Numbered from the stretch's first letter, positions 26,503 to 36,292 are shown. The stretch: 64,000 nt of DNA from Acidimicrobiales bacterium (GCA_028285495.1 JANQPB010000006.1:1-64000), one strand, 5' to 3'. Notes: a model not told the origin generated them from the letters alone. Made by a program: numbers and translations.

Positions 26503-28361
26503 GCGCTTCGGGAACCCAACGCGGCGCCGAGGCCGTCAGGATCGCCGTCGTCCAGGCCAGGCTCGACCATCTGTGTCGGCGGATGGGTTGGGTGATGACC
26601 CGCACCGCCCGCAGCCCGATCTTCAGCCAGAGCCACGACTTCTCGTGCTTCGCCACCGACCGAAACGGCGTGCTCGTCTCCACCGCGGACGGGATCCCGA
26701 TCCACACCGGCGGCGGGGGCTTCGCCGTGCGGGCCATCCTCGACCGCTACGGCCCCGGCGGCCCGGGCGTCGGCACGGCCGACGGCGCCTCCGGCGTGAT
26801 CGCCGACGGCGACGTCTTCCTGCTCAACGACCCCTACACCGCCGGTGGCAACCACCTGCCCGACTGGGTCATCGCCCGCCCGGTGCTGGTCGACGGTCGG
26901 CTCGTGGCCTTCTGCTGCAACCGGGCCCATCAGAGCGACATCGGCGGGGGAGCGGCCGGCACCTACAACCCCGTGGCGACCGAGATCTACCACGAGGGCC
27001 TGCGGCTCCCGGTGCTCCGACTGGTCGAGGAGGGCCGGCTCCGGGAGGACCTGTGGGAGCTCCTGCTGCTCAACTCGCGCACCCCCGAACTGCTCGACGG
27101 GGACCTGCGAGCGATGCTGGGATCGACGGCGATCGGGGCCGGTCAGGTCGCCGATCTGGTGACCGATCTGGCCGCCGGGGCCGTCGGCGGTGCCGCCGAG
27201 GGGGCGGGCGACGGTCGGCAGGACGATCCGGGCGGCGGGCTCGACGGGGCCCTGGCGGCGCTCGAGGCGGTGTGCGACCACGCCGAGGCCCGATTCCGGG
27301 CCAGGATCGCCGAGCTCCCGGACGGCACGTGGGAGGCGAGCGAGCACTGGGACGACGACTGCTTCGGTCCGGCCGACGTGACCATCCGGATGGCGCTGAC
27401 CATCGCCGGCGACGAGGTCACCGTCGACTTCGCCGGCACCGACCCCCAGGTCCGCGGCTTCAAGAACTCGGGGTGGGTCAACACCTGGTCGGCGGTCTCG
27501 ATGGGCCTGGCCTCGTACTTCGAGCCGGATCTGCCCCGCAACGAGGGCACGTTCCGGGGGGTCACGATGCGGGCCCCCGAGGGCTCGGTGGTCAACGCCG
27601 TCCCGCCGGCCCCGATGACGATGAACACGGTCATCCCCGCCCACGAGATCGTGCACCTGGTGTGGCGCTGCCTGTCGCAGGCCGAGCCCGAGCGCTCGCT
27701 CGCCGGCTGGGGCAAGAACATCTTCCCCGTGACCGCCGGGCGGGGGACGGGCGACGGCAGCGGCGAGAAGCCGTTCGTGATGTACCACTGGTCGGCCGCT
27801 GCAGGCGGCGGCGCCACCGGTGACCGCGACGGGTTCAACCAGATCGGCCACCTGATCGCGCTCGGCGGGTTGACCCTGGCCGACGTCGAGACGGCCGAGC
27901 AGTCGTACCCGGTCCACGTCCGCCGCCAGGAGTTCCGGGCCGACGGCGGAGGCGCCGGCCGATTCCGCGGCGGGACCGGCATCGAGTACGAGGTCGACGT
28001 CAACGCCCCCGCCCGCTGGTCGTTCCGTGGCGAGGGGATCGGCCGACCGACGGGCTGGGGGATCGACGGCGGCGGCGACGGTGCCGGCGGCGAGCTGGTG
28101 CTGCGACCCCACGACGGTGGCCCCGAGATCGTCGCCCCGAAGTACGGGCTGGTCGAGACCGGCCCGGCCCGCCTGCTCGCTCGCTCGCCCGGCGGCGGCG
28201 GATGGGGCGACCCCCGGGACCGGCCGAGGGAGCTGGTGGCCAGGGACGTCCGCGACGGCGTGGTCTCGGTTGAGCAGGCCCGGTCGCAGTACGGCTGGGA
28301 CGGTCCGCCCGGCGACGACCCCGCCGGTGCCGACTCCGGCGGCGAGGTCGCCGGGCGGTGA
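26499..28361 (+). CDS. hyuB: Hydantoinase/oxoprolinase subunit B
   Basis: A 620-residue HyuB subunit: RSPIFSQSHDFSCFATD near the start, GDVFLLNDPYTAGGNHLPDW (about 105-125), CNRAHQSDIGG with metal-type His and Asp, then NSGWVNTWSAV and SYPVHVRRQEFRADGGGAGRFRGG, a hallmark near residue 480. It completes the HyuA complex; typical substrates are N-methylhydantoin, 5-oxoproline or hydantoins from pyrimidine/creatinine degradation. It ends 1 base before the convergent SDR-like gene, so no terminator fits between them. Confidence 0.93.
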   Translation: MSASGTQRGAEAVRIAVVQARLDHLCRRMGWVMTRTARSPIFSQSHDFSCFATDRNGVLVSTADGIPIHTGGGGFAVRAILDRYGPGGPGVGTADGASGVIADGDVFLLNDPYTAGGNHLPDWVIARPVLVDGRLVAFCCNRAHQSDIGGGAAGTYNPVATEIYHEGLRLPVLRLVEEGRLREDLWELLLLNSRTPELLDGDLRAMLGSTAIGAGQVADLVTDLAAGAVGGAAEGAGDGRQDDPGGGLDGALAALEAVCDHAEARFRARIAELPDGTWEASEHWDDDCFGPADVTIRMALTIAGDEVTVDFAGTDPQVRGFKNSGWVNTWSAVSMGLASYFEPDLPRNEGTFRGVTMRAPEGSVVNAVPPAPMTMNTVIPAHEIVHLVWRCLSQAEPERSLAGWGKNIFPVTAGRGTGDGSGEKPFVMYHWSAAAGGGATGDRDGFNQIGHLIALGGLTLADVETAEQSYPVHVRRQEFRADGGGAGRFRGGTGIEYEVDVNAPARWSFRGEGIGRPTGWGIDGGGDGAGGELVLRPHDGGPEIVAPKYGLVETGPARLLARSPGGGGWGDPRDRPRELVARDVRDGVVSVEQARSQYGWDGPPGDDPAGADSGGEVAGR

Positions 28362-28362
28362 G

Positions 28363-29118
28363 TTACGCAGACCAGCCGCCGTCGTAGCCGACGGTCTGGC
28401 CGGTCTGGAATCGGCTCGAGCCGTCGAGGAAGACGGCGCAGAACGCGGCGAACTCGTTCATCGAGCCGAGGCGCTGCATGGGCACGTTGGCCTCGATCCG
28501 GGCCCGAACGTCGGGATCGGTCGCCCCGGAGGCGGCCAGGAAGCCGGGGAAGTCCATGAAGTTGGTGCCGACGGCGTTGACCTGGACGCCGCACGGGGCC
28601 ACCTCGGCGGCCACGTTGCGGACCAGCATGTTGGCCCCGGCCCTGGTCGCCGAGTACAGCGGCGCCCCGGGGCTGACACGGAGGCCGGTGGCGCTGGTCA
28701 TGATCAGCACCTGGCCGGCGCCGGCCTCGACCATCGGCGGCAGGAACACCCGGAGCGTCCGGTAGGGCGCCATCAGGTTGCCGTCCATGACCCGGTCGAG
28801 GTGGTCCGGCTCGCTGTCGAGGAACCGGCCGGTGACGATCGTGCCGGTGAAGGCGGCGACCGCGTCGACCCGCCCGTAGGCGTCCATGGCCATGTCGAGC
28901 AGCCGGATCGCCGACTCCGGCTCGGCCAGGTCCTTGACCCCGTCGACGACCCACGACTCGGCCCCGAGGTCGGCCACCTCGCCGGCGAGCTCCGGTGTGG
29001 GGTCGCCGAGCACGAGGTCGCAACCCCGTGCGGCCAGCTCCCGGGCCAGCGCCGGCCCGACGTAGTCCGATGCGTTGGCCACGACGGCAACCCGCCTGGT
29101 CGTCTCCTGATCGCTCAT
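28363..29118 (-). CDS. Halohydrin dehalogenase-like SDR (HheG type)
   Basis: A 251-residue SDR-fold protein without the normal cofactor site: VVANASDYVGPALARELA stands where TGxxxGIG should be, and FTGTI replaces NNAG. The catalytic triad is Ser142, Tyr155, Arg159: spacing S-x12-Y-x3-R, the halohydrin dehalogenase signature, with Arg instead of the SDR Lys. The nucleophile-pocket motif T-x4-F/Y-x-G appears as A-x4-Y-V-G. The C-terminal NFMDFPGFLAASGATDPDVR and VPMQRLGSMNEF resemble HheG of Ilumatobacter coccineus as I recall it. It would reversibly turn halohydrins into epoxides and halide, without NAD. ATG 29118 is fixed by the TACACT box. Confidence 0.75.
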   Translation of the reverse strand: MSDQETTRRVAVVANASDYVGPALARELAARGCDLVLGDPTPELAGEVADLGAESWVVDGVKDLAEPESAIRLLDMAMDAYGRVDAVAAFTGTIVTGRFLDSEPDHLDRVMDGNLMAPYRTLRVFLPPMVEAGAGQVLIMTSATGLRVSPGAPLYSATRAGANMLVRNVAAEVAPCGVQVNAVGTNFMDFPGFLAASGATDPDVRARIEANVPMQRLGSMNEFAAFCAVFLDGSSRFQTGQTVGYDGGWSA

Positions 29119-29125
29119 TGCCGCG

Positions 29126-29131
29126 AGTGTA
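29126..29131 (-). promoter_or_regulatory. -10 box, leaderless promoter of halohydrin dehalogenase-like gene
   Basis: TACACT (minus strand), 7 bases before ATG 29118; this decides against the in-frame GTG at 29142. Confidence 0.5.
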
Positions 29132-29193
29132 GGTGCGGCCACCGGTCGGCGATCCAGCCCGTCGGCGTCCGCCGGGCTGCTGGCCGGCGCCGA

Positions 29194-30294
29194 TCAGCCC
29201 GGCGGCAGGGTGACGACGTTGACCGCCCGGTTCGCACCCTCGCCGATCGTGACGTAGCGAACGGCGGCCCCACCGCCGGGGAGGAAGGCGATCGCCTCGC
29301 CCTGACCCTCGCCGGCGGCACCGCCCTCACAGGGCTCGCCGGCCAGGGCGTCGGCCAACGACTGCCCACCGGAGCGGGGAAACAGCCACGCCGAGCCGTA
29401 GGTCCGCAGGACGAGCAGGTCACCGGCGGGGGAGAGGTCGGCGCCCGTCACCGAGCCGGGGAACAGCAGGCCGCCGATCGAGATCGACCCGGAGGTGGCG
29501 GTGATGGCTGCAACGTCGAGCCGACCGGCGACGACGGGCTCGACCTCGACCAGCGCCGGCCCCGGATCCGGCAGCGGAGCGACGTAGAGCCGGGTCGGGG
29601 CCGACGGGGCGTCGAGGTCCTTCGAGAGGATCAGGAGCTCGCCGGCAACCGGGTCGACGACGAGCGCCTCGGCGTCGGTCGGTCCGTCGGGGTACCGGAT
29701 CTCGAGCACCTGGGTGACCTCGGCCTCCCCGTCGGCCCCCGGTTCCGGCTCGTCGAGCACATAGATGGCCGCACTGGCCCGCACGGCGCCGTTGTCGCCG
29801 ATGTCGGCCAGGTAGATCCGACGGTCGACGACGGCGACGTCCTCGACGTCGACGGCATCGACCGGGGCACCGCCGTCGCGCAGGGCGAAGAAGCCGAGGT
29901 CCCGGCCGTCGAGGCCGACCGCAAAGACTCCGGTGGCCGAGCCCGAGTCGTTGTGGGCCCACAGCACGCCCTCGTGGACGCGGCTCGCAGCCAGGCCGGA
30001 CGTCTCGACCAGCTCGGCCCGCTCGACCCGGCCGGCCGACTCGACCACGCCGGGCTCACATGCACCGAGGCCAGGACCGGTCGTCGCCGTCGCCGCTGCT
30101 CCTCCGTCGTCGGCGTCGGTTGTGGTGGCCGGCCGGGCATCGGCGGCCGTTGCCCCGGTCTCGCCGCTCGGGCCCCCGCCATCGGAGCCGCACCCCGCGG
30201 TGCCGATCGCAACCAGGATCGCCAGCAGCAGGAGGGTCGAGGGTCGGCCCGATCGGCGGCGATCCGGGCGGGGGACCCGGCGTGGAGGAAGCAT
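29194..30294 (-). CDS. Secreted lipoprotein, beta-propeller-like
   Basis: A 366-residue exported protein. The N-terminus is basic ([13 protein letters not shown]), then a hydrophobic segment [11 protein letters not shown] and lipobox GTAGC, so it is probably lipid-anchored outside the membrane. A ~45-residue Ala/Thr/Asp-rich linker follows. The rest contains repeated [38 protein letters not shown] and [10 protein letters not shown] blades, a pattern of esterase-like phytase/SdiA-regulated beta-propellers that bind calcium or sugar-phosphates. Ligand unknown. Promoter box 10 bases before the ATG. Divergent from the fusion flavoprotein. Confidence 0.75.
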   Translation of the reverse strand: MLPPRRVPRPDRRRSGRPSTLLLLAILVAIGTAGCGSDGGGPSGETGATAADARPATTTDADDGGAAATATTGPGLGACEPGVVESAGRVERAELVETSGLAASRVHEGVLWAHNDSGSATGVFAVGLDGRDLGFFALRDGGAPVDAVDVEDVAVVDRRIYLADIGDNGAVRASAAIYVLDEPEPGADGEAEVTQVLEIRYPDGPTDAEALVVDPVAGELLILSKDLDAPSAPTRLYVAPLPDPGPALVEVEPVVAGRLDVAAITATSGSISIGGLLFPGSVTGADLSPAGDLLVLRTYGSAWLFPRSGGQSLADALAGEPCEGGAAGEGQGEAIAFLPGGGAAVRYVTIGEGANRAVNVVTLPPG

Positions 30295-30304
30295 CGGGCA
30301 GACG

Positions 30305-30310
30305 ACCGTA
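30305..30310 (-). promoter_or_regulatory. -10 box of lipoprotein gene
   Basis: TACGGT (minus strand), 10 bases before ATG 30294, giving a leader of 0-4 bases. Confidence 0.35.
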
Positions 30311-30415
30311 GCCCACCACCGGAGCTCGTCGGCGGCACCGGCGCCGGCGGCTGGTTGGGGTCTCGGCCGGTGCGCGACAATCGCAGGCAACGGGGTCGAT
30401 CGAAGGGGACTGCTG

Positions 30416-33043
30416 ATGACCACCGAAGGGAACGGGGCGGGCACCGACACCGCCGAGACCGATGTCGACGTCGATGTCGTCGTGGCCGGCGCCGGCTTCG
30501 CCGGCATGTACCTGGCCTACAAGCTGCGCGAGCTCGGGTTCTCGATGCAGGGCTTCGAGACCGCAGACGACGTCGGCGGCACCTGGTACTGGAACCGGTA
30601 CCCGGGCGCCCGCTGCGACATCGAGTCGATCGACTACTCCTACAGCTTCGATCCGGAGCTGGAGACCGAGTGGGAGTGGTCCGAGAAGTACGCCACCCAG
30701 CCCGAGATCCTCCGCTACGCCGACCACGTCGCCACCAAGCACGACCTCCGCAAGCACTTCCGGTTCCAGACCAGGGTCGCCACGGCGACCTGGGAGGACG
30801 ACGGCGCCCGCTGGCGCCTGACCACCGACCGGGGCGACGAGTTGACCTGCCGCCACTACGTGATGGCCACCGGCTGTCTCTCGCAGCCGAAGCTGCCGCC
30901 CGACATCGCCGGCATCGAGAGCTTCGCCGGCGACACCTATTACACGAGCCAGTGGCCCCACCAGGGCGTCGACTTCACCGGCAAGCGGGTCGGGGTGGTC
31001 GGCACTGGCTCCTCCGGCATCCAGTCGATCCCGATCATCGCCGAGCAGGCGGCGGAGCTGACCGTCTTCCAGCGCACCCCCAACTTCTCCATGCCGGCCC
31101 GCAACGGCGACATCCGCAGCGAGAAGCGGGCGGCGATCGACGGCCGCCACGCCGAGTACCGCGAGGCGGCCCGCTGGTCGCGGGCCGGCGTGCCCATCGA
31201 CCCACCCGAGGAGGGCGCCTTCCAGCTCGACCCGGTCGAGCGGCAGCGCCGGCTCGAGGCGGGCTGGCAGGAGGGAACGCTGTTCGGTCTGAGCCGGGCC
31301 TTCAACGACGCCGCCGTCAACCCGGCGGCCAACGAGATCGTGGCCGAGTTCATCCGCGACAAGATCCGGGAGATCGTCGACGATCCCGTCGTGGCGGAGG
31401 AGCTCTGCCCGGACGACCACCCCTTCGGGACCAAGCGACCCTGCCTCGACAGCGGCTACTACGCCACGTTCAACCGGCCGGGCGTGTCGCTGGTCAACCT
31501 CCGCAAGGACCCGATCCGCACGGTCACGGCAACGGGGATCGACACCGAGAGCCGGTCGTTCGAGTTCGACGCCCTCGTGTTCGCCACCGGGTTCGATGCG
31601 ATGACCGGAGCGATCGTCGCGGTCGACATCGAGGGACGCGACGGCCTCACGCTGAAACAGAAGTGGGCCGACGGTCCGCTGACCTACCTGGGGCTGATGG
31701 TCGACGGGTTCCCCAACTTCTACGCCATCACCGGGCCCGGCTCTCCCTCGGTCCTGTCGAACATGATGGTGTCGATCGAGCAGCACGTCGAGTGGATCGC
31801 CGACACCCTCGACCACCTCCGCCGCGAGGGTCTCGGGGTGATCGAGCCGACACCGACCGCCGAGGCCGGCTGGGTCCAGCACGTCAACGACTGCGCCGAC
31901 ATCACGCTGTACCCGCAGGCCAACTCCTGGTACATGGGGGCCAACGTCCCCGGCAAGCCCCGGGTCTTCCTGCCCTACATCGGCGGCGTCGACGCCTACC
32001 GCCAGGCCTGCGACGACGTCGTCGAGCAGGGCTACCTCGGCTTCGAGCTCGGACCGGCCGACGGCTCGGGCACCGTCGCCCAGCGCAACGACGGGGTCAT
32101 CCGCCGGGTCCAGCCCGACGTGGCCATGGTCCTCGACATGATGGCCCAACTCGAGCTGCCGCCGATCGAGTCGATGGACCCGCCGAGCGCCCGGGCGTTC
32201 ATGGAGGCGTCGAGCGCCGAGCGCCCGCCCGGTCCCGAGGTCGGCGAGGTCGTCGACGGGACCTACCCGGCGGCTGACGGCGAGCTGGAGTACCGCCTGT
32301 ACCGCCCGCCGACCGAGGGGCCGCACCCGCTCGTGCTCTACTTCCACGGCGGCGGCTGGGTGTTGGGGGCCCACGACTCCGACGACCCGATGTGCCGCGA
32401 CCTCTGCGTGGCCAGCGACTCGGTCATCGTGTCGTGCAACTACCGTCACGGCCCCGAGGCCCGATTCCCCGCCGCTCCGGACGACGCCTTCGCCGCCCTG
32501 CAGTGGGTGTCGGCCAACGCCGAGGCCCTCGGCGCCAGACCGGGACCTCTGGTCGTCTGTGGCTGGAGCGCCGGGGGCAATCTGGCCACGGTGGTGGCCC
32601 AGCAGGCCCGCGACGCCGGCGGGCCGGCCATCGCCGGGCAGGTGCTGATCACCCCGGTGACCGACTGCGTGCTCGACGGGGGGTCGTACGAGGAGAACGC
32701 CGATGGCTTCGTGCTGACCGCCGGGCTGATGCGATGGTTCTGGGACCACTACGCCGACGAGGCCGATCGCAGCGACCCCCGGGCGTCGCCGATCCGCGGC
32801 GACCTGTCCGGGCTCCCGCCTGCGGTCGTGTTCACCGCCGAGTTCGATCCGCTCCGCGACGAGGGCGCCGCCTACGTCGAGGCGCTGCAGGCCGCGGGCA
32901 ACGAGGCAAGGCACGTGCCGATGCGGGGCCAGATGCACACCTCGCTGTCGATGGTCGACATCCTGATCTCGGCCGCACCCGAGCGGGCCGAGGTGGCGGC
33001 CGCACTGCGAGAGCTCGCGGGCCGGTCGGTGGCGGCCACCTGA
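30416..33043 (+). CDS. Fusion: Baeyer-Villiger-type flavin monooxygenase + HSL-family esterase
   Basis: An 875-residue two-enzyme protein. Residues 18-560 are a flavin monooxygenase: VVAGAGFAG (22-30, FAD), [17 protein letters not shown] (52-68), [11 protein letters not shown] (193-203, NADPH). The BVMO fingerprint at 170-180 reads [11 protein letters not shown], with Tyr176 where the family has His. Residues 615-875 are an alpha/beta hydrolase: FHGGGW (643-648, oxyanion hole), GWSAG (716-720, Ser718), Asp811, His841. The first half could make an ester that the second half cleaves. Ribosome site GAAGGGGA before the ATG. Downstream, a separate hydrolase gene follows after 47 bases. Confidence 0.9.
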   Translation: MTTEGNGAGTDTAETDVDVDVVVAGAGFAGMYLAYKLRELGFSMQGFETADDVGGTWYWNRYPGARCDIESIDYSYSFDPELETEWEWSEKYATQPEILRYADHVATKHDLRKHFRFQTRVATATWEDDGARWRLTTDRGDELTCRHYVMATGCLSQPKLPPDIAGIESFAGDTYYTSQWPHQGVDFTGKRVGVVGTGSSGIQSIPIIAEQAAELTVFQRTPNFSMPARNGDIRSEKRAAIDGRHAEYREAARWSRAGVPIDPPEEGAFQLDPVERQRRLEAGWQEGTLFGLSRAFNDAAVNPAANEIVAEFIRDKIREIVDDPVVAEELCPDDHPFGTKRPCLDSGYYATFNRPGVSLVNLRKDPIRTVTATGIDTESRSFEFDALVFATGFDAMTGAIVAVDIEGRDGLTLKQKWADGPLTYLGLMVDGFPNFYAITGPGSPSVLSNMMVSIEQHVEWIADTLDHLRREGLGVIEPTPTAEAGWVQHVNDCADITLYPQANSWYMGANVPGKPRVFLPYIGGVDAYRQACDDVVEQGYLGFELGPADGSGTVAQRNDGVIRRVQPDVAMVLDMMAQLELPPIESMDPPSARAFMEASSAERPPGPEVGEVVDGTYPAADGELEYRLYRPPTEGPHPLVLYFHGGGWVLGAHDSDDPMCRDLCVASDSVIVSCNYRHGPEARFPAAPDDAFAALQWVSANAEALGARPGPLVVCGWSAGGNLATVVAQQARDAGGPAIAGQVLITPVTDCVLDGGSYEENADGFVLTAGLMRWFWDHYADEADRSDPRASPIRGDLSGLPPAVVFTAEFDPLRDEGAAYVEALQAAGNEARHVPMRGQMHTSLSMVDILISAAPERAEVAAALRELAGRSVAAT

Positions 33044-33090
33044 CCGATGCCAGCCACCCGGCGGGGTCGCGGGCAAAGGACGGCGACGAG

Positions 33091-34227
33091 ATGAGCGCGG
33101 TCGACGCCGCCCCCGGCGTGGTCCGCGACTTCGTCGGCCTGCCATCGCCGGTCATCGGACGGGCCGGGGCCGGCGGGCACCCCTGCCAGGGGCTCTGGCA
33201 TCGCCCGGCCGCAGGACCGGCGCCGACGACGGCGTTCATCGCCACCCACTACAACGTCGACTTCAGCGAGCACTACCTCGGGTCGTACCTGGCCGCCCGG
33301 GGCTACGGGTTCCTGGGGTGGAACACCCGGTTCCGTGGCAACGAGCGGACGTTCCTGCTCGACCACGCCGTGGCCGAGATCGGCGTCGGGGTCCGCTGGC
33401 TGCGCGAGCAGGCCGGGATCGACACGGTCGTCCTGCTCGGCAACTCGGGAGGCGGCTCGCTGATGGCCGCCTACCACGCCCAGTCGGTCGAGCCGACGCT
33501 CGAGCCGGCCGCCGGCCTCCGCCCCGTCCCCGGGGTCGACGACCTGCCGTCCGGCGACCTGTTCGTGTTCCTGGCCGCCCACCCGGGCCGACCCGAGATC
33601 TTCGCCTCCTGGCTCGACGGCTCGGTGCTCGACGAGTCCGATCCGACCGTGACCGACCCCGGGCTCGACATCTACCACCCCGACAACGGGCCGCCCTACG
33701 CCGCCGACTTCCTGGCCCGGTACCGGCGGGCCCAGGTCGACCGATCGAACCGGATCAGCCGGTGGGCGGTCGAGGAGCTGGACCGGTGCCGCCAGGCCGG
33801 GCTCAGCGACCGGCTGTTCGTCGTCGATCGGGTCTGGGCCGACCCGCGCTTCGTCGACCCGACCATCGACCCGAACGACCGACCGGCCAACCACTGCTAC
33901 CTCGGCGACCCGGCCAGGGCCAACCGGGGGATCCACGGCGTCGGCCTCGTCAACTCGCTCCGGACGTGGCTGTCGATGTGGAGCCTGGAGCACTCGCCGT
34001 GTCGGGCGGCGCCCCACCTGGCCAGGCTCCGGCTCCCGACGCTCCTCGTCGAGGCGTCCGCCGATGCCGGGGTGTTTCCCTCAGACGGCGACGCCATCGT
34101 CGCCGCCGTCGCCGCCGACGACGTGACCCGGCTGGCGTTGCCGGGCGACCACTACTTCCTCACCCCGGACGGCGCCCGCGACCGGGTCGCCGACACGATC
34201 GCCGACTGGGTGCGAGCCCGGACCTGA
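33091..34227 (+). CDS. Alpha/beta hydrolase
   Basis: A 378-residue hydrolase with a large cap. The nucleophile elbow is LLGNSGGGSLMAAYH (about residue 113), with GNSGGG in place of GxSxG ending in Gly-Gly; the C-terminal LPGDHYFLTPDGA supplies His, and a VEASADAGVFPSD turn precedes it. Family members act as esterases or C-C hydrolases. It lies 47 bases after the monooxygenase-esterase fusion on the same strand and is probably in its operon, which would place it next in the same degradation route. Start ATG 33091 follows a GGACGGCGACGAG stretch. Confidence 0.8.
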   Translation: MSAVDAAPGVVRDFVGLPSPVIGRAGAGGHPCQGLWHRPAAGPAPTTAFIATHYNVDFSEHYLGSYLAARGYGFLGWNTRFRGNERTFLLDHAVAEIGVGVRWLREQAGIDTVVLLGNSGGGSLMAAYHAQSVEPTLEPAAGLRPVPGVDDLPSGDLFVFLAAHPGRPEIFASWLDGSVLDESDPTVTDPGLDIYHPDNGPPYAADFLARYRRAQVDRSNRISRWAVEELDRCRQAGLSDRLFVVDRVWADPRFVDPTIDPNDRPANHCYLGDPARANRGIHGVGLVNSLRTWLSMWSLEHSPCRAAPHLARLRLPTLLVEASADAGVFPSDGDAIVAAVAADDVTRLALPGDHYFLTPDGARDRVADTIADWVRART

Positions 34228-34247
34228 TGGCTGCGTCTGCCCTGATC

Positions 34248-34253
34248 TAGGCT
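34248..34253 (+). promoter_or_regulatory. -10 box of VOC gene 34288
   Basis: TAGGCT, giving a leader of about 28 bases that contains the AGGGG ribosome site (34274-34278). Confidence 0.35.
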
Positions 34254-34287
34254 GGTCGGTAGCGCAGCTGACCAGGGGATGCGGACC

Positions 34288-34851
34288 ATGACAACGACCA
34301 ACACCGACTTCCAGTTCGGCGGGATCAACCACCTCGCCCTCGTGTCGAGCGACATGGAGCGGACCGTCGACTTCTACACGAACGTGCTCGGCATGCCGCT
34401 CATCAAGACCCTCGAGATCCCCGGCGGCGGGCAGCACTTCTTCTTCGACTGCGGCAACGGTGACTCGATCGCCTTCTTCTGGTTCCCCGACGCCCCCGAG
34501 GCCGCACCCGGCATCTCCTCGGCCGGGAACGTGCCCGGCGCCGGCTCGATCGCCTCGGCCCACGGCTCGATGAACCACGTCGCCCTCGACGTGCCGGTCG
34601 ACCGGTTCGACGAGTACGTCGAGAAGCTCGAGGCCAAGGGGGTCGAGGTGAGCCCGGTCATCAACCACGACGACTCCGAGACCACCGTCTCGGCCACGCT
34701 GCACGACGGGGTCTTCGTCCGCTCGGTCTACTTCCGCGACCCGGACGGCATCCTGCTCGAATTCGCCTGCTGGACCAGGACGTTCGGCCCGGAGGACGCA
34801 CAGCACGCCCCGGCCCGGGCCGACGGCACCCGGGTCGAGCCGGTGGCCTAG
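34288..34851 (+). CDS. VOC-family dioxygenase-like protein
   Basis: A 187-residue protein with two VOC half-domains: INHLALVSSDMERTVDFYTNVLG (His metal ligand), GGGQHFFFDCGNGDSIAFFWF, then MNHVALDVPVDRFDEYVEKL (second His) and VRSVYFRDPDGILLEFACW (Glu ligand). This is the arrangement of glyoxalase/bleomycin-resistance and extradiol ring-cleaving enzymes; the substrate is unknown. ATG 34288 is preferred because AGGGG is 9 bases upstream of it; ATG 34279 lies too close to that site. Followed by a terminator-like hairpin. Confidence 0.85.
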   Translation: MTTTNTDFQFGGINHLALVSSDMERTVDFYTNVLGMPLIKTLEIPGGGQHFFFDCGNGDSIAFFWFPDAPEAAPGISSAGNVPGAGSIASAHGSMNHVALDVPVDRFDEYVEKLEAKGVEVSPVINHDDSETTVSATLHDGVFVRSVYFRDPDGILLEFACWTRTFGPEDAQHAPARADGTRVEPVA

Positions 34852-34867
34852 AAACCCGACGCACCCG

Positions 34868-34898
34868 GACGCCGGGCCGAACGGTCACCCCCGGCGTC
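34868..34898 (+). terminator. Terminator-like hairpin after VOC gene
   Basis: Perfect 9-base arms GACGCCGGG and CCCGGCGTC around a 13-base loop, 16 bases after the VOC stop. No T-run. Confidence 0.4.
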
Positions 34899-34925
34899 TG
34901 CGAGCGGGCCGCGCCGGGCGGCCAC

Positions 34926-34931
34926 TACACT
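34926..34931 (+). promoter_or_regulatory. -10 box, leaderless promoter of TerC gene
   Basis: TACACT, 9 bases before GTG 34941; no ribosome site. Confidence 0.45.
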
Positions 34932-34940
34932 GCCTGCCTC

Positions 34941-35714
34941 GTGGACTGGCTGAGTGACCCGAACGCCTGGAGCGCCCTCGTCGCGCTCCTGACCCTCGAG
35001 ATCGTGCTCGGGGTCGACAACGTCGTCTTCATCTCGATCCTCGCCAACAAGCTCCCGGTCGACCAGCAGGACCGGGCCAGGCGAACCGGCATCCTCGCCG
35101 CAGGCGGCATGCGGATCCTCCTGCTGCTGGCGATCGGCTGGATCATCACGCTCGAGGAGGAGCTGTTCGAGGTGTTCGGCCGCGGCTTCAGCGGCAAGGA
35201 CCTGATCCTGTTCCTCGGCGGCCTGTTCCTGATCTACAAGGCGACGAGGGAGATCCACCACAAGCTCGAAGGTGAGGTCGAGCACGCCTCCACGAAGGTG
35301 GCCCCGACGTTCGCCGCCGTCATCGGCCAGGTCATGCTGCTCGACCTGGTGTTCTCCATCGACTCGGTGATCACCGCCGTCGGCATGACCGACATCGTGC
35401 AGGTGATGGTCATCGCCATCGTGCTGGCGATCGTCGTCATGCTCGCCGCGTCCGGGGCCATCTACCGCTTCGTGAACCAGCACCCCTCGGTCAAGATGCT
35501 GGCCCTCGCCTTCCTGCTGCTCATCGGCATGACGCTGATCGCCGAGGGGCTCGGCGAGAAGATCCCCAAGGGGTATGTGTACGCGGCGATGGCCTTCTCC
35601 GTGTTCGTCGAGGCGCTCAACATCGGCGTCCGCCGCAACAGCCGCAAGCAGCAGCCGGTTCACCTGCACGAGAAGCTGACGCCGGACGGCGACTCCGACT
35701 ACGCCACCACCTGA
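34941..35714 (+). CDS. TerC-family integral membrane protein
   Basis: A 257-residue protein with about seven membrane helices. TLEIVLGVDNVVFISILAN (about 18-36) and LVFSIDSVITAVGMTD (about 138-153) are the two duplicated TerC motifs with acidic residues buried in the membrane. Related proteins export manganese or other divalent metals, or take part in tellurite resistance and metal loading of exported proteins. No yybP-ykoY riboswitch can be seen in the short gap upstream. The C-terminal ~25 residues are soluble and polar. Confidence 0.93.
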   Translation: MDWLSDPNAWSALVALLTLEIVLGVDNVVFISILANKLPVDQQDRARRTGILAAGGMRILLLLAIGWIITLEEELFEVFGRGFSGKDLILFLGGLFLIYKATREIHHKLEGEVEHASTKVAPTFAAVIGQVMLLDLVFSIDSVITAVGMTDIVQVMVIAIVLAIVVMLAASGAIYRFVNQHPSVKMLALAFLLLIGMTLIAEGLGEKIPKGYVYAAMAFSVFVEALNIGVRRNSRKQQPVHLHEKLTPDGDSDYATT

Positions 35715-35788
35715 GGCGGGCCGTCGCCGGGATCGGCCGTCATCGGAGGTCCGGCTACCCTGACCCTCGGGGGCGGGCGCTGGGTTCG

Positions 35789-36292
35789 ATGAGACCGCCT
35801 CGGAAGGTGAGCGAGACCGTGGGCACCCAATTCGACTTCTCGAACGACGACTGGGAACGGGTGGCGGCCGCCCCGGTGCTGGTCGGCATGGCCGTGGCCA
35901 AGGCCGAGCGCTCCGGCTTCTTCGGCAGCATCCGGGAGACGCGCTCGTTGTTGGCCACCATCGCCGACGGCGCCTCGGACAACCCGGCCCGTGGCCTGAT
36001 CGCCGAGGCGGCGGCCACCGACACCACGGCCGACTTCGAGGCCTACAAGGTGCTCACGCCGGATGCGCTCGCCACCGACGCCGAGGAGGCGTGTCGCGAG
36101 CTGAGCCGGATCCTGGCCGATGCGGTCGAGCCCGACATCGCCGACGGCTACAAGCGATGGGTGCTGAGCGTTGCCGGCGCGGTGGCCGAGGCGGCCAAGG
36201 AGCAGGGCGTGCGGGTCAGCATGGGTGAGCTCGAGGTCATCGTGCAGGTCACGAAGGCGCTCGGTCTGTCGCAGGGGCCTGCCGTCTCCTGA
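35789..36292 (+). CDS. Conserved hypothetical helical protein
   Basis: A protein of up to 167 residues, not recognised. After a FDFSNDDWERVAAAPVLVGMAVAKAE opening it is almost wholly helical and soluble, with two similar helical stretches (SLLATIADGASDNPARGLI and AVAEAAKEQGVRVSMGELE). I have a general sense that such proteins are common in actinobacteria but cannot name a family. Start uncertain: ATG 35789 follows a TACCCT box (35756-35761) with a short leader; GTG 35807 and GTG 35819 lie after GGAAGG. It lies between TerC and a thioesterase, each with its own promoter. Confidence 0.65.
   Translation: MRPPRKVSETVGTQFDFSNDDWERVAAAPVLVGMAVAKAERSGFFGSIRETRSLLATIADGASDNPARGLIAEAAATDTTADFEAYKVLTPDALATDAEEACRELSRILADAVEPDIADGYKRWVLSVAGAVAEAAKEQGVRVSMGELEVIVQVTKALGLSQGPAVS

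Noticed and set aside
28027..32277. A 4.2-kb open frame on the plus strand running across hyuB, the dehalogenase-like gene, the lipoprotein and the fusion flavoprotein
   Set aside because: It crosses genes with clear domains in other frames or on the other strand, its protein is Arg/Pro/Gly-rich without any motif, and very high GC makes long stop-free shadows common.
34852..34940. yybP-ykoY manganese riboswitch before the TerC gene
   Set aside because: The gap is under 90 bases, has none of the conserved loop bases I would expect, and the TACACT box suggests a leaderless transcript.
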